Assembly (NCBI RefSeq): GCF_002949735.1
Contig: NZ_CP026681.1
Coordinates: forward strand, 3,920,501 to 3,984,500
Length of the DNA: 64,000 nt
Source of the DNA: Nostoc sp. 'Peltigera membranacea cyanobiont' N6
Lineage (GTDB): Bacteria > Cyanobacteriota > Cyanobacteriia > Cyanobacteriales > Nostocaceae
Reading direction: 5' to 3'
Position numbers and translations under genes: made by a program. Under the pieces are notes generated by a model. It saw nothing but the letters and a program-made list of their open reading frames with translations, did no database searches and was not told the DNA's origin. Shown here piece after piece: positions 36,372 to 45,480 of this stretch; the first letter of the stretch is position 1, and every line of letters starts with the position of its first letter.

Positions 36372-38435
36372 ATGCTCTGTTGTGTGAATCCCGATTGCCA
36401 AAAACCCCTAAATCCTGATAAAAACAACTATTGCCACAGTTGTAGAGCGGAATTGATCCCCCTGCTGGGAGGTCGCTATCGTCCGACTCAGATGTTGTCA
36501 GATGAGGGCGGATTTGGTAGAACCTATTTGGCAGAAGATATACACAAGCTGAATGAATGCTGTGTGGTTAAGCAATTTGCCCCAAAAGTTCAGGGAACTG
36601 GGCCATTAACAAAGGCCATTGAGCTATTTAAACAAGAAGCAAGCCGACTACAAGAACTCGCAGAACATCCGCAAATACCAACTTTATTGGCTTATTTTGA
36701 GCAAAATGGCTATCTGTTTTTGGTACAGCAGTTTATCGATGGGCAAAACTTGCTTAAGGAATGGCAGATGCGGGGAAGCTATAGCGAAACAAAAATTCGC
36801 GAACTTTTGCTAGATTTATTGCCAGTTCTGGAGTTTATTCATCTGAAGGGAGTGATTCATCGGGATATCAAACCACAAAATATTATTCGCCGTCAAAGTG
36901 ACGGGCGGTTAGTGCTAATTGATTTTGGAGCCTCCAAGCAGTTGGCGGCAACAGTGCAGACTAAGATGGGCACTGTTATTGGCTCACACGGTTACACTCC
37001 ACTTGAACAGATGCAAGATGGAAAAGCTTACCCAGCTAGTGATTTATTCAGTTTGGGGGCGACTTGTTTTCATTTACTAACAGGGGTTCGCCCATCTAAC
37101 CTGTGGATACAGGAGGGCTATAGTTGGGTAGGATCTTGGCGACAACATTTGAGCAGTCTCGGAAGGGAAAAGGTTTCTGTATCTATAGAGTTGGGTGAAG
37201 TTTTGGATAAGCTGTTGCAACGAGACATCCAAAAGCGTTACCAATCGGCTGATGAAGTCATAGCTGACTTGACACCTGGGCTACCACCTTCGTCATCAGT
37301 GCCCCCTACTATACTTTCAACAACATTTACAGCTACAGCAGCAAATCAAGAGCCAGTTTCACCAAAACTAAATAACACGCTAAAAAGTAAACTGCTATTA
37401 GGTTCTAGCATTTTGGTGTTGGGATTGGGGGGAGTTTGGTATTTCCAGAGTCCCCCCAATCAAAAAACTGAACCTTCTTTGCCTATTTCTCAGCCGATTC
37501 CGTCACCAAAAAGCGTCTCGGAAAATTATCTTCTGCCCAAACCCCTGAAGGGGCATTCCAGCGATGTCAATTCTGTAGCTTTCAGTCCTGATGGTACAAC
37601 CCTTGCCAGTGCTAGTGATGATAAGACAATCAAGCTATGGAATCCGGTAAGTAAAGAGGAAATTCACACTTTAGAAGGACATTCCAATTGGATTTGGACT
37701 GTAGCCTTCAGTCCTGATAACAAGATCCTCGCCAGTGGTAGTGCGGATAAGACAATCAAACTGTGGAATGTGGAGACAGGAAAGTTAATTCGTACTTTAG
37801 AGGGAAATACTGATGGAGTGACTTCTGTAGCTTTCAGTCCTGATGGCAAAACTCTTGCCAGTGGCACTGCTAGTAAGGATATGAAAATCAAACTGTGGAA
37901 TTTGAAGACAGGAAAGTTAATCCGCACATTACAGGGACATACTAATGGTGTTGGATCTGTGGCTTTTAGTCCTGATGGTAAAACTCTGGCCAGTGGTAGC
38001 TGGGACAAGACAATTAAATTATGGAATCTGAAGACAGGAAAATTAATCTGCACTTTGGCGGGAAATGCAGACTCAATTCTTTCAGTTGCTTTTGCCCCTG
38101 ATGGTGCCACTCTTGCCAGTGGCAGTAAAGATAAAACAATTAAATTGTGGAATCTGAAGACAGAGAAGGAAATCCGCACCTTAAAGGGGCATAAAGATAA
38201 GGTTAATTCTGTCGCTTTTTTGCCAAGCAGCGTAAATCCGAATGGTGTAATCCTTGTCAGTGGCAGCAGTGACAAGACAATTAAACTGTGGAATCCGGTA
38301 ACAGGAAAACAAATCCGCACTTTAGAGACGGGTTCTGGATATATTTATGCGATCGCCATCAGCCCAGATGGACAAACTATTGCCGGTGGTGGAAGTGGTG
38401 AGAATATTCTTAAGCTTTGGCAGACGATTCACTAA
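36372..38435 (+). CDS. Zinc-ribbon Ser/Thr kinase with TM and seven WD40 blades (paralogue)
   Basis: 687 residues from ATG 36372; a TTG six codons upstream is in frame but breaks alignment with the paralogue, which starts MICCLNPDC. Zinc ribbon (CVNPDC ... YCHSC), kinase with EGGFGRTYLAED, HRDIKPQN (Asp165), DFGASK and HGYTPLEQ, TM about 338-356 (LLGSSILVLGLGGVWYF), then seven WD40 blades to the end; the seventh is divergent (LETGSGYIYAIAISPDG). Domain positions match the kinase at 32586 almost residue for residue, which indicates a local duplication with the PPC gene now between them. Confidence 0.93.
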   Translation: MLCCVNPDCQKPLNPDKNNYCHSCRAELIPLLGGRYRPTQMLSDEGGFGRTYLAEDIHKLNECCVVKQFAPKVQGTGPLTKAIELFKQEASRLQELAEHPQIPTLLAYFEQNGYLFLVQQFIDGQNLLKEWQMRGSYSETKIRELLLDLLPVLEFIHLKGVIHRDIKPQNIIRRQSDGRLVLIDFGASKQLAATVQTKMGTVIGSHGYTPLEQMQDGKAYPASDLFSLGATCFHLLTGVRPSNLWIQEGYSWVGSWRQHLSSLGREKVSVSIELGEVLDKLLQRDIQKRYQSADEVIADLTPGLPPSSSVPPTILSTTFTATAANQEPVSPKLNNTLKSKLLLGSSILVLGLGGVWYFQSPPNQKTEPSLPISQPIPSPKSVSENYLLPKPLKGHSSDVNSVAFSPDGTTLASASDDKTIKLWNPVSKEEIHTLEGHSNWIWTVAFSPDNKILASGSADKTIKLWNVETGKLIRTLEGNTDGVTSVAFSPDGKTLASGTASKDMKIKLWNLKTGKLIRTLQGHTNGVGSVAFSPDGKTLASGSWDKTIKLWNLKTGKLICTLAGNADSILSVAFAPDGATLASGSKDKTIKLWNLKTEKEIRTLKGHKDKVNSVAFLPSSVNPNGVILVSGSSDKTIKLWNPVTGKQIRTLETGSGYIYAIAISPDGQTIAGGGSGENILKLWQTIH

Positions 38436-38452
38436 AAATGCTTCGGACTTCT

Positions 38453-38487
38453 GTTAGGGGATAGCTAAGGTTTAGCCCATTCTGACT
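38453..38487. repeat. Short dispersed hairpin repeat (copy 2)
   Basis: Same GGATAGCTAAGGTTTAGCC core as 23040-23075, just after the kinase stop codon. The GCTAA-GGT-TTAGC stem could help end transcription. Confidence 0.5.
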
Positions 38488-38540
38488 TTTAAATTATTCT
38501 TCAATTTCCAGTTTTTGTATGTATATGTAATTGGTGAAAA

Positions 38541-38735
38541 ATGGAAGATTCAGTATTTATTATATTTCTTTCCTTTGGGTTTATTTGGGTTTTGATGGGA
38601 GTTGTAGGTTGGATTGCGTTTCTAAAATCTGAGGGTGAAGAAATTAAGTTTGGTAAGTGGGGACTTATAGTTGCTATTCCAATCCTAATACCAATAATTT
38701 TTACTTTGATTATTGGTATTTTTTATCATAAGTAA
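38541..38735 (+). CDS. Small two-TM hypothetical protein
   Basis: 64 residues, MEDSVFIIFLSFGFIWVLMG then a charged loop (KSEGEEIKFGKWG) and a second hydrophobic segment ending in FYHK. Two TMs with a short loop. I do not recognise it. The strong hydrophobic-charged-hydrophobic pattern and an ordinary ATG make it plausible, but no clear ribosome binding site is present (GGTGAAAA precedes it). Confidence 0.5.
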   Translation: MEDSVFIIFLSFGFIWVLMGVVGWIAFLKSEGEEIKFGKWGLIVAIPILIPIIFTLIIGIFYHK

Positions 38736-39123
38736 ATAAGCTAGTAGTTCACTTGTGAATTGCACCCCTGACCAAAATTACTGTACTTTCTACAGCAGAA
38801 AATCCTATTTGATTTCTGACTCAAGGCTTACATACCCAACTTCCCAGATAAATCAGGGATCTTATTGTTCACAAATGATTTATTTAGGATTGCTATGCAA
38901 AAGTACTCTCCCCAATTACAAATTACGTTAGCGAGTATTCGTTCGCTTTTAGCGTCTGTCTTCGACACGCTGCGCGAACGTAGAGAGCGTCATTACGAAT
39001 TACGAATTACGAATTACGAATTACGAATTACGAATTACGAATTACGAATTACGAATTACGAATTACGAATTACGAATTACGAATTACGAATTACGAATTA
39101 CGAATTACGAATTATGAATTGAT
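38736..39123. other. Intergenic region with long heptamer array
   Basis: 388 bases. After unique sequence to about 38920 comes a short dispersed element (GCGTCTGTCTTCGACACGC, GCGAACGTAGAGAGCG), then the heptamer array. No gene is supported; the frame open through it is a by-product of the repeat. Confidence 0.6.
38992..39113. repeat. Heptanucleotide tandem array (ATTACGA)n
   Basis: About 17 nearly perfect copies of the 7-base unit ATTACGA. It ends ten bases before the stop codon of the TldE/PmbA gene, so it forms that gene's 3' untranslated region. The cyanobacterial STRR class; copy number should vary between strains. Confidence 0.95.
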
Positions 39124-40437
39124 TTAATTGTTTCTCCCCGTGGTAGATAGTCCTTCTACTATCAGAGATGGAGTGTAACAAGAACCATTCCAATCACCAT
39201 CGTTGCCCAATGCAACCAATTGCTTCAGGGCTGTGTAAACATTACCTGCAACCATAGTATCCTTAACACGCCCAATTACTTGACCATTTTGGACGCGGTA
39301 GCCTAAATCGACATTGATCGAAAAATCTCCAGAAATACTGCCGTCACCACCCAGCATTTGATCCACAATCAAACCATCATCTAGTTGTGTAATTAAATCT
39401 GGTAGCGATCCCGAACCTGGCTGGATCAGAAAATTAAATAATCCAGGAGTGGGATAGCTACCTAAACCAGGGCGAAAACCATTTCCAGTGGTGTCAGTAC
39501 CCAGTTGGCGGCCAGTGGTGCGATCGCCATAAAAATTCTGTAAAGTACCATTTTGGATAAATACTAAAGATTTAGTCGGAGTGCCTTCATCATCAAAAGG
39601 GCAACTGTAAGGCCCGGCTTCTGGATCTTGGTAAAGGGTAAGACTGGGTGCAACTACTTGGCTCCCCAGGCGTTCTGCCCAGGGGGAAGCTACTTCTAAG
39701 ACTAGCTTGCCATTCAAAGCTGCTTGCACAGTACCCCAAAGCATATCGGCAGCTTTAGAAGTGAACAAAATCGGGACACGACCAGTAGGGGGTGAGACAT
39801 TTTCTTTGGCCCAAATTAACCGTTGTAAAATTTGGCTAGCTAATATCTTCGGGTGCAGTTTCCCCCGCTTGGTTTGACCATCAGAAACACTTAAAAAATC
39901 ATCGCCCCGCACCCATTCTGCTGATACATAGCAGCTGAGGGTAGTATCGGTATAGTGACAATCTAAACCTTTAGTGTTGACTAGTCTGGTGGTTTCAATA
40001 TCACATTCCCAGTCACCATTGCATACAACATCGGGATAGGCATCGCGGATGAGTGCGATCGCTTCCTTGCCCCAATCTACCAAAATCTCTACTGGTACAA
40101 TTTTCCCTAAATCTTGGTAGAAGGGTTGAAAGTTAGAGCCTAATTCTACAGTTTCCGGTTCATTAAGTTGACTTAATGCCAGAGCTTTTTCCACCATCAC
40201 TTCGGCTAAGACAGAACCGTAAGCCACCGTGAGTCCCGGACGACCGTTTCGCCAAAGTCGTAATGCTGTACCTTCAGATTGGTTGGTTTCTAGCTGTTTG
40301 AGTCGGTTTGCCTCAAAAAACACTGGACGAGAAAGCGATCGCGACTGATACACCTCAGCAGCTTCTGCTCCAGATTTTATAGCTAGTTCCAGCAACTGTT
40401 CGGCTAGTGTATCTTGTGACAAATTTTCAGAATCCAT
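39124..40437 (-). CDS. TldE/PmbA-family protein (TldD/E metalloprotease subunit)
   Basis: About 437 residues. The N-terminal region (GAEAAEVYQSRSLSRPVFFE) and C-terminal GDFSINVDLGYRVQNGQ with VAGNVYTALKQL are typical of the TldD/PmbA superfamily. No HExxxH motif is present, so this is the TldE/PmbA-like non-catalytic partner rather than TldD. With TldD it degrades or matures peptides; the TldD gene is not in the window. ATG 40437 (MDSENLSQDTLAEQ) is preferred over an in-frame upstream ATG at 40470. Confidence 0.88.
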   Translation of the reverse strand: MDSENLSQDTLAEQLLELAIKSGAEAAEVYQSRSLSRPVFFEANRLKQLETNQSEGTALRLWRNGRPGLTVAYGSVLAEVMVEKALALSQLNEPETVELGSNFQPFYQDLGKIVPVEILVDWGKEAIALIRDAYPDVVCNGDWECDIETTRLVNTKGLDCHYTDTTLSCYVSAEWVRGDDFLSVSDGQTKRGKLHPKILASQILQRLIWAKENVSPPTGRVPILFTSKAADMLWGTVQAALNGKLVLEVASPWAERLGSQVVAPSLTLYQDPEAGPYSCPFDDEGTPTKSLVFIQNGTLQNFYGDRTTGRQLGTDTTGNGFRPGLGSYPTPGLFNFLIQPGSGSLPDLITQLDDGLIVDQMLGGDGSISGDFSINVDLGYRVQNGQVIGRVKDTMVAGNVYTALKQLVALGNDGDWNGSCYTPSLIVEGLSTTGRNN

Positions 40438-40713
40438 GACCCTTAGTGAATTGTGGATTTTGAACCGCATATCAACGCTGAAAGAGAAAGTGCGATCGCT
40501 AAAAGCCGGCGATCGGGCTTTCTGCTGATGGACGCAGATAACTATCCAAAAATCATCAGCGTTTCCCTACAGTTACGATTGAAAACCGCAGATCAACACT
40601 GATGGACGCAGTTAATTATCCCAAATCATTGTCATGTCTCAACGGATCTTGTCATTTGTCATTGGTTATTTGTCATTGGTCATTGGGCATGGTTATTCTC
40701 CTTTTCCCCCTTG

Positions 40714-40790
40714 TCTCCCCCAGTCCCCAATCCCCAATCCCCAGTCCCCAATCCCCAATCCCCAATCCCCAATCCCCAGTCCCCATTTTC
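40714..40790. repeat. CCCCAAT/CCCCAGT heptamer array
   Basis: About ten CCCCART heptamers directly downstream of the Tab2 stop and in the upstream region of the tldE-like gene. Preceded by TCATTGG/TCATTTG heptamers at about 40645-40686. Confidence 0.85.
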
Positions 40791-41649
40791 AAAGATTAAT
40801 CTCTTGCAACAGCCAAAAACCAGCAAAAGATTGTGCTTTGGGATCGGACTGCACACCAATAAAATGCACTCCGTTAGCTTTTTGCTTGGCTTCTTCAAAA
40901 CCTTTAGCCTCTGCTAAGACTTGAGGTTTTTTGATATTTGCCACAATCCAGCTTTCATTAACACCGGTTTCTAAAAGCAATCTCGCCTCTTCACTGGTAT
41001 CAAATCTCAAAAAAGCCAACTCCAAACCAGACATCCAGCCAGCCAAGGGTAACGCTCTCGGTGAGAAAATCAAAATACCAGGAATCCGGGCTTCGGGTGA
41101 AACTTTCGCCAACTCTAAAGGGAAAGCTTCACCAAAGCCAATTTCCCACTCTGGCATCTCTGCAAAATCCGCAGCATCTAAGGTAACAAATACCCACTGT
41201 TGTCCTTCTAAAGCATCTGGTAAACGTTGCGGCAAAGGTTTTTCCAAGCGGACTGAGGGATTAGTCCCTCCTTGATACCCTGGTTCTTGAGGATACACTT
41301 CCTCCATGCGCTCTTGTAACCATTGGTTGAGAACCAAAGTGCGGCGGCTAGGCTGGGCGGGAATGCCTATATCTTGGCAGGCTTTAGTAATCATGTTGTT
41401 CATTTGGCGACGGAAAAAGCGGATTTTAATTGGTGCTTTTCCAGCTTGGTCAATAGCCTCCTGCAATGCTGTCCGCAACCAGCCCGAATTTACCTGGGTA
41501 CTGGGACAATATTGAGCATAGCGAAACAAAGAATCTGGTTTTGTGCCGATATCCAAGGGGCTTTCGCAGACTAAAACTTCCCAAATTTTTTTCTGATTAG
41601 CATCCAGAATTGGACGAGAGTAAAAATCGATTTCCCAAATACTGCCCAT
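40789..41649 (-). CDS. Tab2/Atab2-like RNA-binding protein
   Basis: 286 residues. WEIDFYSRPILD at the start and SFAGFWLLQE at the end are hallmarks of the Tab2/Atab2 family (formerly DUF1092). In algae and plants it binds psaB mRNA and is needed for photosystem I (and in plants II) protein synthesis; the cyanobacterial role is less clear but presumably similar. RFFRRQMNNMITKACQDIGI and RRTLVLNQWLQERM are also conserved-looking. Length normal. Confidence 0.9.
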   Translation of the reverse strand: MGSIWEIDFYSRPILDANQKKIWEVLVCESPLDIGTKPDSLFRYAQYCPSTQVNSGWLRTALQEAIDQAGKAPIKIRFFRRQMNNMITKACQDIGIPAQPSRRTLVLNQWLQERMEEVYPQEPGYQGGTNPSVRLEKPLPQRLPDALEGQQWVFVTLDAADFAEMPEWEIGFGEAFPLELAKVSPEARIPGILIFSPRALPLAGWMSGLELAFLRFDTSEEARLLLETGVNESWIVANIKKPQVLAEAKGFEEAKQKANGVHFIGVQSDPKAQSFAGFWLLQEINL

Positions 41650-42026
41650 GTTTTGCGGTAAAAGTCTGGCTGTTATGTTTTCCTGATATCTCGATCATAC
41701 GAGTCTTAGGCCAGCATTGGAAATTGGGAATTGAGCATTGGGAATTGAGATGAACAGAGTTTTGAGGCGGATGTTTCAAATCTTAACTCTTCACCATCTC
41801 TCTTATTTTTCATCAGGCGATCGCTCTTAGGGATTTCCAAGTAAAAAAATATTCCGTCGCAGAGGGACAAGGGGGACAAGCAAGACAAGGAAGACAAGGA
41901 AGAAAGAAGTCTAGTTGAGTAGACAAATTGAATAATTTATTTTTTGGAGTTCCCTTAACAAATCCTGTTAGCCGATTAACTGGGCTGAAGCTGTAATTTT
42001 TGCGAAAGTTTGTGAAAGTTTGCGAT
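41650..42026. other. Intergenic region with MITE-like element
   Basis: 377 bases: ATTGGGA/ATTGAGC heptamer-like repeats around 41712-41750, a CGATCGC, then family-2 MITE copy B (41827-41957). No gene is supported. Confidence 0.6.
41827..41957. mobile_element. MITE-like element, family 2, copy B
   Basis: 131 bases with ends TTAGGGATTTCCAAGTAAAA and, inverted, TTAAGGGAACTCCAAAAAATA. The interior (GGGACAAGCAAGACAAGGAA) is unrelated to that of copy A, so only the ends are shared. Confidence 0.7.
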
Positions 42027-42671
42027 CTACTGACGATCGATCCAAACGCCTCTGAGTCCAGCTGCTTTAGCTGCATAGTAGTCTTCTACAATGCTATCGC
42101 CAATATGCCATGCTGCCTCTGGAGAACATTTATGTTTATCTAAGGCAATAGCAAAAATTTGCGGGTCGGGTTTAGCTGCACGCACCTGGGTAGAAATGGT
42201 AACGGAGGTAAAAAACTCTCTCAATCCCAAACTTTGCAATACTGAGTAAATTCGGGAATCAAAATTGGATAGTACGCCCAAAGTAATCCCTAACCGCCGC
42301 CAGTTGATTAAAGCTGGTAAAACATCAGGATAGACAAACCACGGTTCGCCAGTGCCAAAGTGGATGTAAAGTTCGCTAAAAAAAGCCGAAAAGTCAGAAA
42401 ATTCCTTGAGAACACCTGCATTTTCAAAAGTGTTCAGGGCGATTATCCGCCACCAATCAAACTCGCGTTGAGGAATATCTTGCAGTTCTGCATCTGGAAA
42501 TATCGGCGGCGGCGCTGCTTTAAAGCTTTTGATGAAGGCTGTATTCAATGTTTCGGCCGGAACTGTAACACCAAATTCCTCGGCTATCTGACTATAAACT
42601 TTACCCACACTGCCTTTAACATCGAAGAGTGTACCCACAGCATCTAAAAAAATAACTTTCGGTTGTTCCAT
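42027..42671 (-). CDS. HAD-superfamily hydrolase (REG-2/HDHD3-like)
   Basis: 214 residues. Motif I is FLDAVGTL: the nucleophile Asp is present, but the usual second Asp (DxDxT) is Val, as in REG-2-like HAD proteins. Motif II VLSNFD, motif III AAKPDPQIF (Lys), motif IV HIGDSIVEDYYAAKAAG. Cap domain inserted after motif I. Probably a small-molecule phosphatase with unknown substrate. ATG 42671 is chosen over an adjacent in-frame TTG. Confidence 0.88.
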   Translation of the reverse strand: MEQPKVIFLDAVGTLFDVKGSVGKVYSQIAEEFGVTVPAETLNTAFIKSFKAAPPPIFPDAELQDIPQREFDWWRIIALNTFENAGVLKEFSDFSAFFSELYIHFGTGEPWFVYPDVLPALINWRRLGITLGVLSNFDSRIYSVLQSLGLREFFTSVTISTQVRAAKPDPQIFAIALDKHKCSPEAAWHIGDSIVEDYYAAKAAGLRGVWIDRQ

Positions 42672-42839
42672 CAAAGTTTGAAGATTTTGAATGTTGAATG
42701 TTAGATTTTGGCTTGTTAAAAGCTTCTGTGGGTAGAGTCTAGCACCTGCTAAGTAAATTGGCGGAAATAAAGCAAATCATGATAAATGTCTTAGTTTTTT
42801 ACCAATGCCCCATCCCCATTTCCCATTCCCAATTTTAAG

Positions 42840-44033
42840 TTACCGAGAAAGTGTCTCTATGATTGGACGCACCAGCCAATTAAAACCAACTTTGAGTTGA
42901 TGGTCTAAAGTTGGCAGTCTATATAAATAAGCCATCCGACGGGCGACGGATGCCAAAGGCCCATCTAGTTTAATTCCCAAACCAGTAAGGGTGGCGTTGT
43001 CTTTACCTAATGCCATCATTTCTCCTAACTGTTGGTAGTGGAAGGGAAGGAGGGGACGATTAGTAAGACTTGCCCAGATATTCCAAGCAGTATAATCAGC
43101 TTGTTGAAAAGCCGCTTGTGCCGTGGCGGGAACTTGCTGTCCTTCAACATCATGACAGTCTGCTAAATCTCCCAAGGCAAAGATTTCTGGACGATCGATT
43201 ACTTGCAGATTGGGTGTAGTGCTGATTTGACCGCGCTCGTTTTGCTTGAGGGGAAGAGATTTCACTACGGGCGCAACTTTATTTCCCACAGTCCAAATTA
43301 CCAAATCTACGGGAATCGTATCTAACTGGTTTTTGTACTCTAGTGAAATGCTATCTTGCTCTATTGATTCGATTTTGGTTTCTAAATCGACAAATATGCC
43401 ACGGGCTTCTATTGCTTTTTTTGCTGCTTCCCGGTTAAACTCTGGGGAAGTTCGCAAAATTTGGTCGGCAATTTCAACGATCCGAAAGCGTCCTCTTTCA
43501 CCGAGTCTGTCAGCTAACTTACAGGCTAACTCTACACCGCTGTAGCCAGCGCCAATAATTGCCACCCGAATTTTATCAGCATCGGATTCTTCTAAAAATC
43601 GCAGGCGTTCTTCTAAACGATAGGCATCAGAGATAGTGCGGAATGTGTAGCCGTAAGCTGTTGCACCGGGGACTAAATCTAGCGGTGTCTCACCTCCTAA
43701 CGCCAGCACTAAGCGATCGTAAGGGATTTGTGGTCCTTCTTGTATATTTACCCGTTGCTGGTCGATGTCAATTCCAGAGACAACCCCTTGATAAAAACGC
43801 ACCCCAGTGCCTTGTAAAAGCTCTTCAAAGGGTGGGGCAATTTCCCAGGTTTGCAGTTCGCCAGTGAGTAATTCGTAAAGTAAAGGGGAGAATAGAAAGC
43901 GATCGCTTTGATCTACTAAAACAATTTCGGGTTTTTGCGTAGATTCCCAAGGTAACTGGCTTAAGCGCAAGGCTGTATAAAGACCACCAAAGCCCCCACC
44001 AAGGATACAAATTCTAGAAGTTTGTTGAGTCAT
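42840..44033 (-). CDS. Type II NAD(P)H dehydrogenase (NDH-2, NdbB-like)
   Basis: 397-residue flavoprotein. FAD-binding ICILGGGFGGLYTALRLSQ at the N-terminus, NAD(P)H-binding VAIIGAGYSGVELACKLAD in the middle, and FALGDLADC near residue 290 for FAD. No EF-hand. In cyanobacteria NDH-2 enzymes act as redox sensors or minor quinone reductases; NdbB of Synechocystis reduces demethylphylloquinone in vitamin K1 synthesis, and this protein resembles it. Peripheral membrane location likely through the C-terminal helix (GFNWLVRPIIETLSR). Confidence 0.88.
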   Translation of the reverse strand: MTQQTSRICILGGGFGGLYTALRLSQLPWESTQKPEIVLVDQSDRFLFSPLLYELLTGELQTWEIAPPFEELLQGTGVRFYQGVVSGIDIDQQRVNIQEGPQIPYDRLVLALGGETPLDLVPGATAYGYTFRTISDAYRLEERLRFLEESDADKIRVAIIGAGYSGVELACKLADRLGERGRFRIVEIADQILRTSPEFNREAAKKAIEARGIFVDLETKIESIEQDSISLEYKNQLDTIPVDLVIWTVGNKVAPVVKSLPLKQNERGQISTTPNLQVIDRPEIFALGDLADCHDVEGQQVPATAQAAFQQADYTAWNIWASLTNRPLLPFHYQQLGEMMALGKDNATLTGLGIKLDGPLASVARRMAYLYRLPTLDHQLKVGFNWLVRPIIETLSR

Positions 44034-44215
44034 GGATTTTATCTATAAAAGGATCGATACTAGTTGGGCAATTAACTTCAGTCTAGTCAGTTAAAGCGGA
44101 CTTTTCAAAATCCCATCAAGTTTTTGAGAGATTAATCATTAATTGTCACAGTTATCTAACGGTCGATCCGCTATAGTTAACGGTTAAGAGGCAATGGCTA
44201 AAAGGAGTTAAAGAG

Positions 44216-44839
44216 ATGGAAATTAAGCCAACTGACCCATCGCTAGCACTCATGGATATTCCCCCTGGCTATCTCAACATTATGGGTTACGTCGATCGAT
44301 CGGAAGTTAATGGCCCTGGTTGTCGTGCAGTTGTCTGGGTACAAGGTTGTCTTCGTGAGTGTCCTGGCTGCTTTAATATTAACTCTTGGTCATTTGAGGC
44401 TAACCAACTGATTGCTGTTGATACTCTTGCCGAAAATATTCTCAGCAATCCGCACAACACTGGTGTAACATTTTCTGGTGGAGAACCCTTTTGGCAAGCA
44501 ACTGCACTAGCGTCTTTAGCCCGTAAGGTAAAAGCTGCTGGGTTAAATGTAATGTCTTTTTCTGGGTTCACTCTCAAGCAACTACAGTCTCAATCTGCGC
44601 CGCCAGGTTCCCAAGAATTATTAGAACAACTTGATATCCTGATTGACGGGCCTTTTGTCCAATCTCTGGCAATTAATTCTCCTAACTCTCCAGTTTCTTC
44701 TAGCAATCAACGGGTTCGTGTGTTAAGCCCCGCTTTTCAAGACCAGATTACTTGGGCTAGCGACCAGATAGAAATCCACATCCTCAAGGATGGTGGACGC
44801 ATCGTCACCGGTTATCAAGGTGGACTGGAATTAGTATAA
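44216..44839 (+). CDS. Radical SAM 4Fe-4S protein, NrdG-like
   Basis: 207 residues. The CX3CX2C motif GCLRECPGCFN (C45, C49, C52) is the NrdG-type radical SAM signature, followed by TFSGGEPFWQ for SAM binding. Resembles the activase of anaerobic ribonucleotide reductase, but no nrdD is adjacent, so it may activate another glycyl-radical enzyme or have another role. AAAGGAGTTAAAG before the ATG is a good ribosome binding site. Convergent with the 2-oxoglutarate decarboxylase gene. Confidence 0.85.
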   Translation: MEIKPTDPSLALMDIPPGYLNIMGYVDRSEVNGPGCRAVVWVQGCLRECPGCFNINSWSFEANQLIAVDTLAENILSNPHNTGVTFSGGEPFWQATALASLARKVKAAGLNVMSFSGFTLKQLQSQSAPPGSQELLEQLDILIDGPFVQSLAINSPNSPVSSSNQRVRVLSPAFQDQITWASDQIEIHILKDGGRIVTGYQGGLELV

Positions 44840-44944
44840 GTCACTTTAGGTTGAGCGATCGCGCCTATGATATTTTACGTACCCAGCATCAACCTTTAGA
44901 TGCAATATTTGCTGTTATCAAGCTCAATCAAATTTAGCTGCGCT

Positions 44945-45112
44945 TAGTGTCTGTGGTATCTGCTCCCAAAAACCCTTTTTTCGCGGATATCGGACACCAG
45001 ACACCACAGACACTAAAACTTGAAACGCTTATACCGTAGAGACATTGGCAGACACCGCTACAGACACGACTTAGACACCAAGTGAAAGAGAGCGTGTCTG
45101 TAGACACCAATA
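44945..45112. repeat. GACAC-box inverted repeat cluster
   Basis: TAGTGTCTGTGGT (44945-44957) and ACCACAGACACTA (45003-45015) form a 13-base stem around a 45-base loop. It is followed by several CAGACAC/GACACC boxes, ending with GTGTCTGTAGACACC (45098-45112), itself a palindrome. No other copy is seen in the window. Confidence 0.6.
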
Positions 45113-45264
45113 ATAAATCAGCCCTCTAATTAGCTAGTTATTGTTAGATCGAATTCTCAGTTACAGAGCTATATTCTCAATAAAAACAGTTATTTGGCTG
45201 CGATGGCGTAACCGCCCACCGTCGGCGATCGCACCCCTAAATAGGTGATTTAGCACCCTAATTT

Positions 45265-45445
45265 TAAGAGGATGTTTTAAAAGTCTGATTGTTGGTATCA
45301 AAACGTTCTAGATCCCCCTAAATCCACGCCACTTGCTTCACTTTGAGAGACCCCAAGACCGCAGTGGCTCCCCTTCAAAAGGGGGGTTAGGGGGGATCGA
45401 CAAGTGCCTAAAATCACAGCTAAATACTTTTAAAACATCCTCTTA
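45265..45445. mobile_element. MITE-like element, family 1, copy C
   Basis: Perfect 20-base terminal inverted repeat (TAAGAGGATGTTTTAAAAGT at both ends, second inverted), total 181 bases. The interior has GATCCCCCTAAATCC and CCCCTTCAAAAGGGGGG and no coding capacity. The best-preserved copy in the window, so probably the most recent insertion. Confidence 0.82.
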
Positions 45446-45480
45446 TACCAAATTAGATGAGCTTACCCTGCCTAAATATT

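Noticed and set aside
38865..39122. 85-codon ORF ending in ELRITNY repeats
   Set aside because: Formed by the ATTACGA heptamer array.
40602..40924. Several overlapping ORFs rich in SPIPNPQ
   Set aside because: CCCCAAT heptamers translated in several frames; antisense to the Tab2 gene end.
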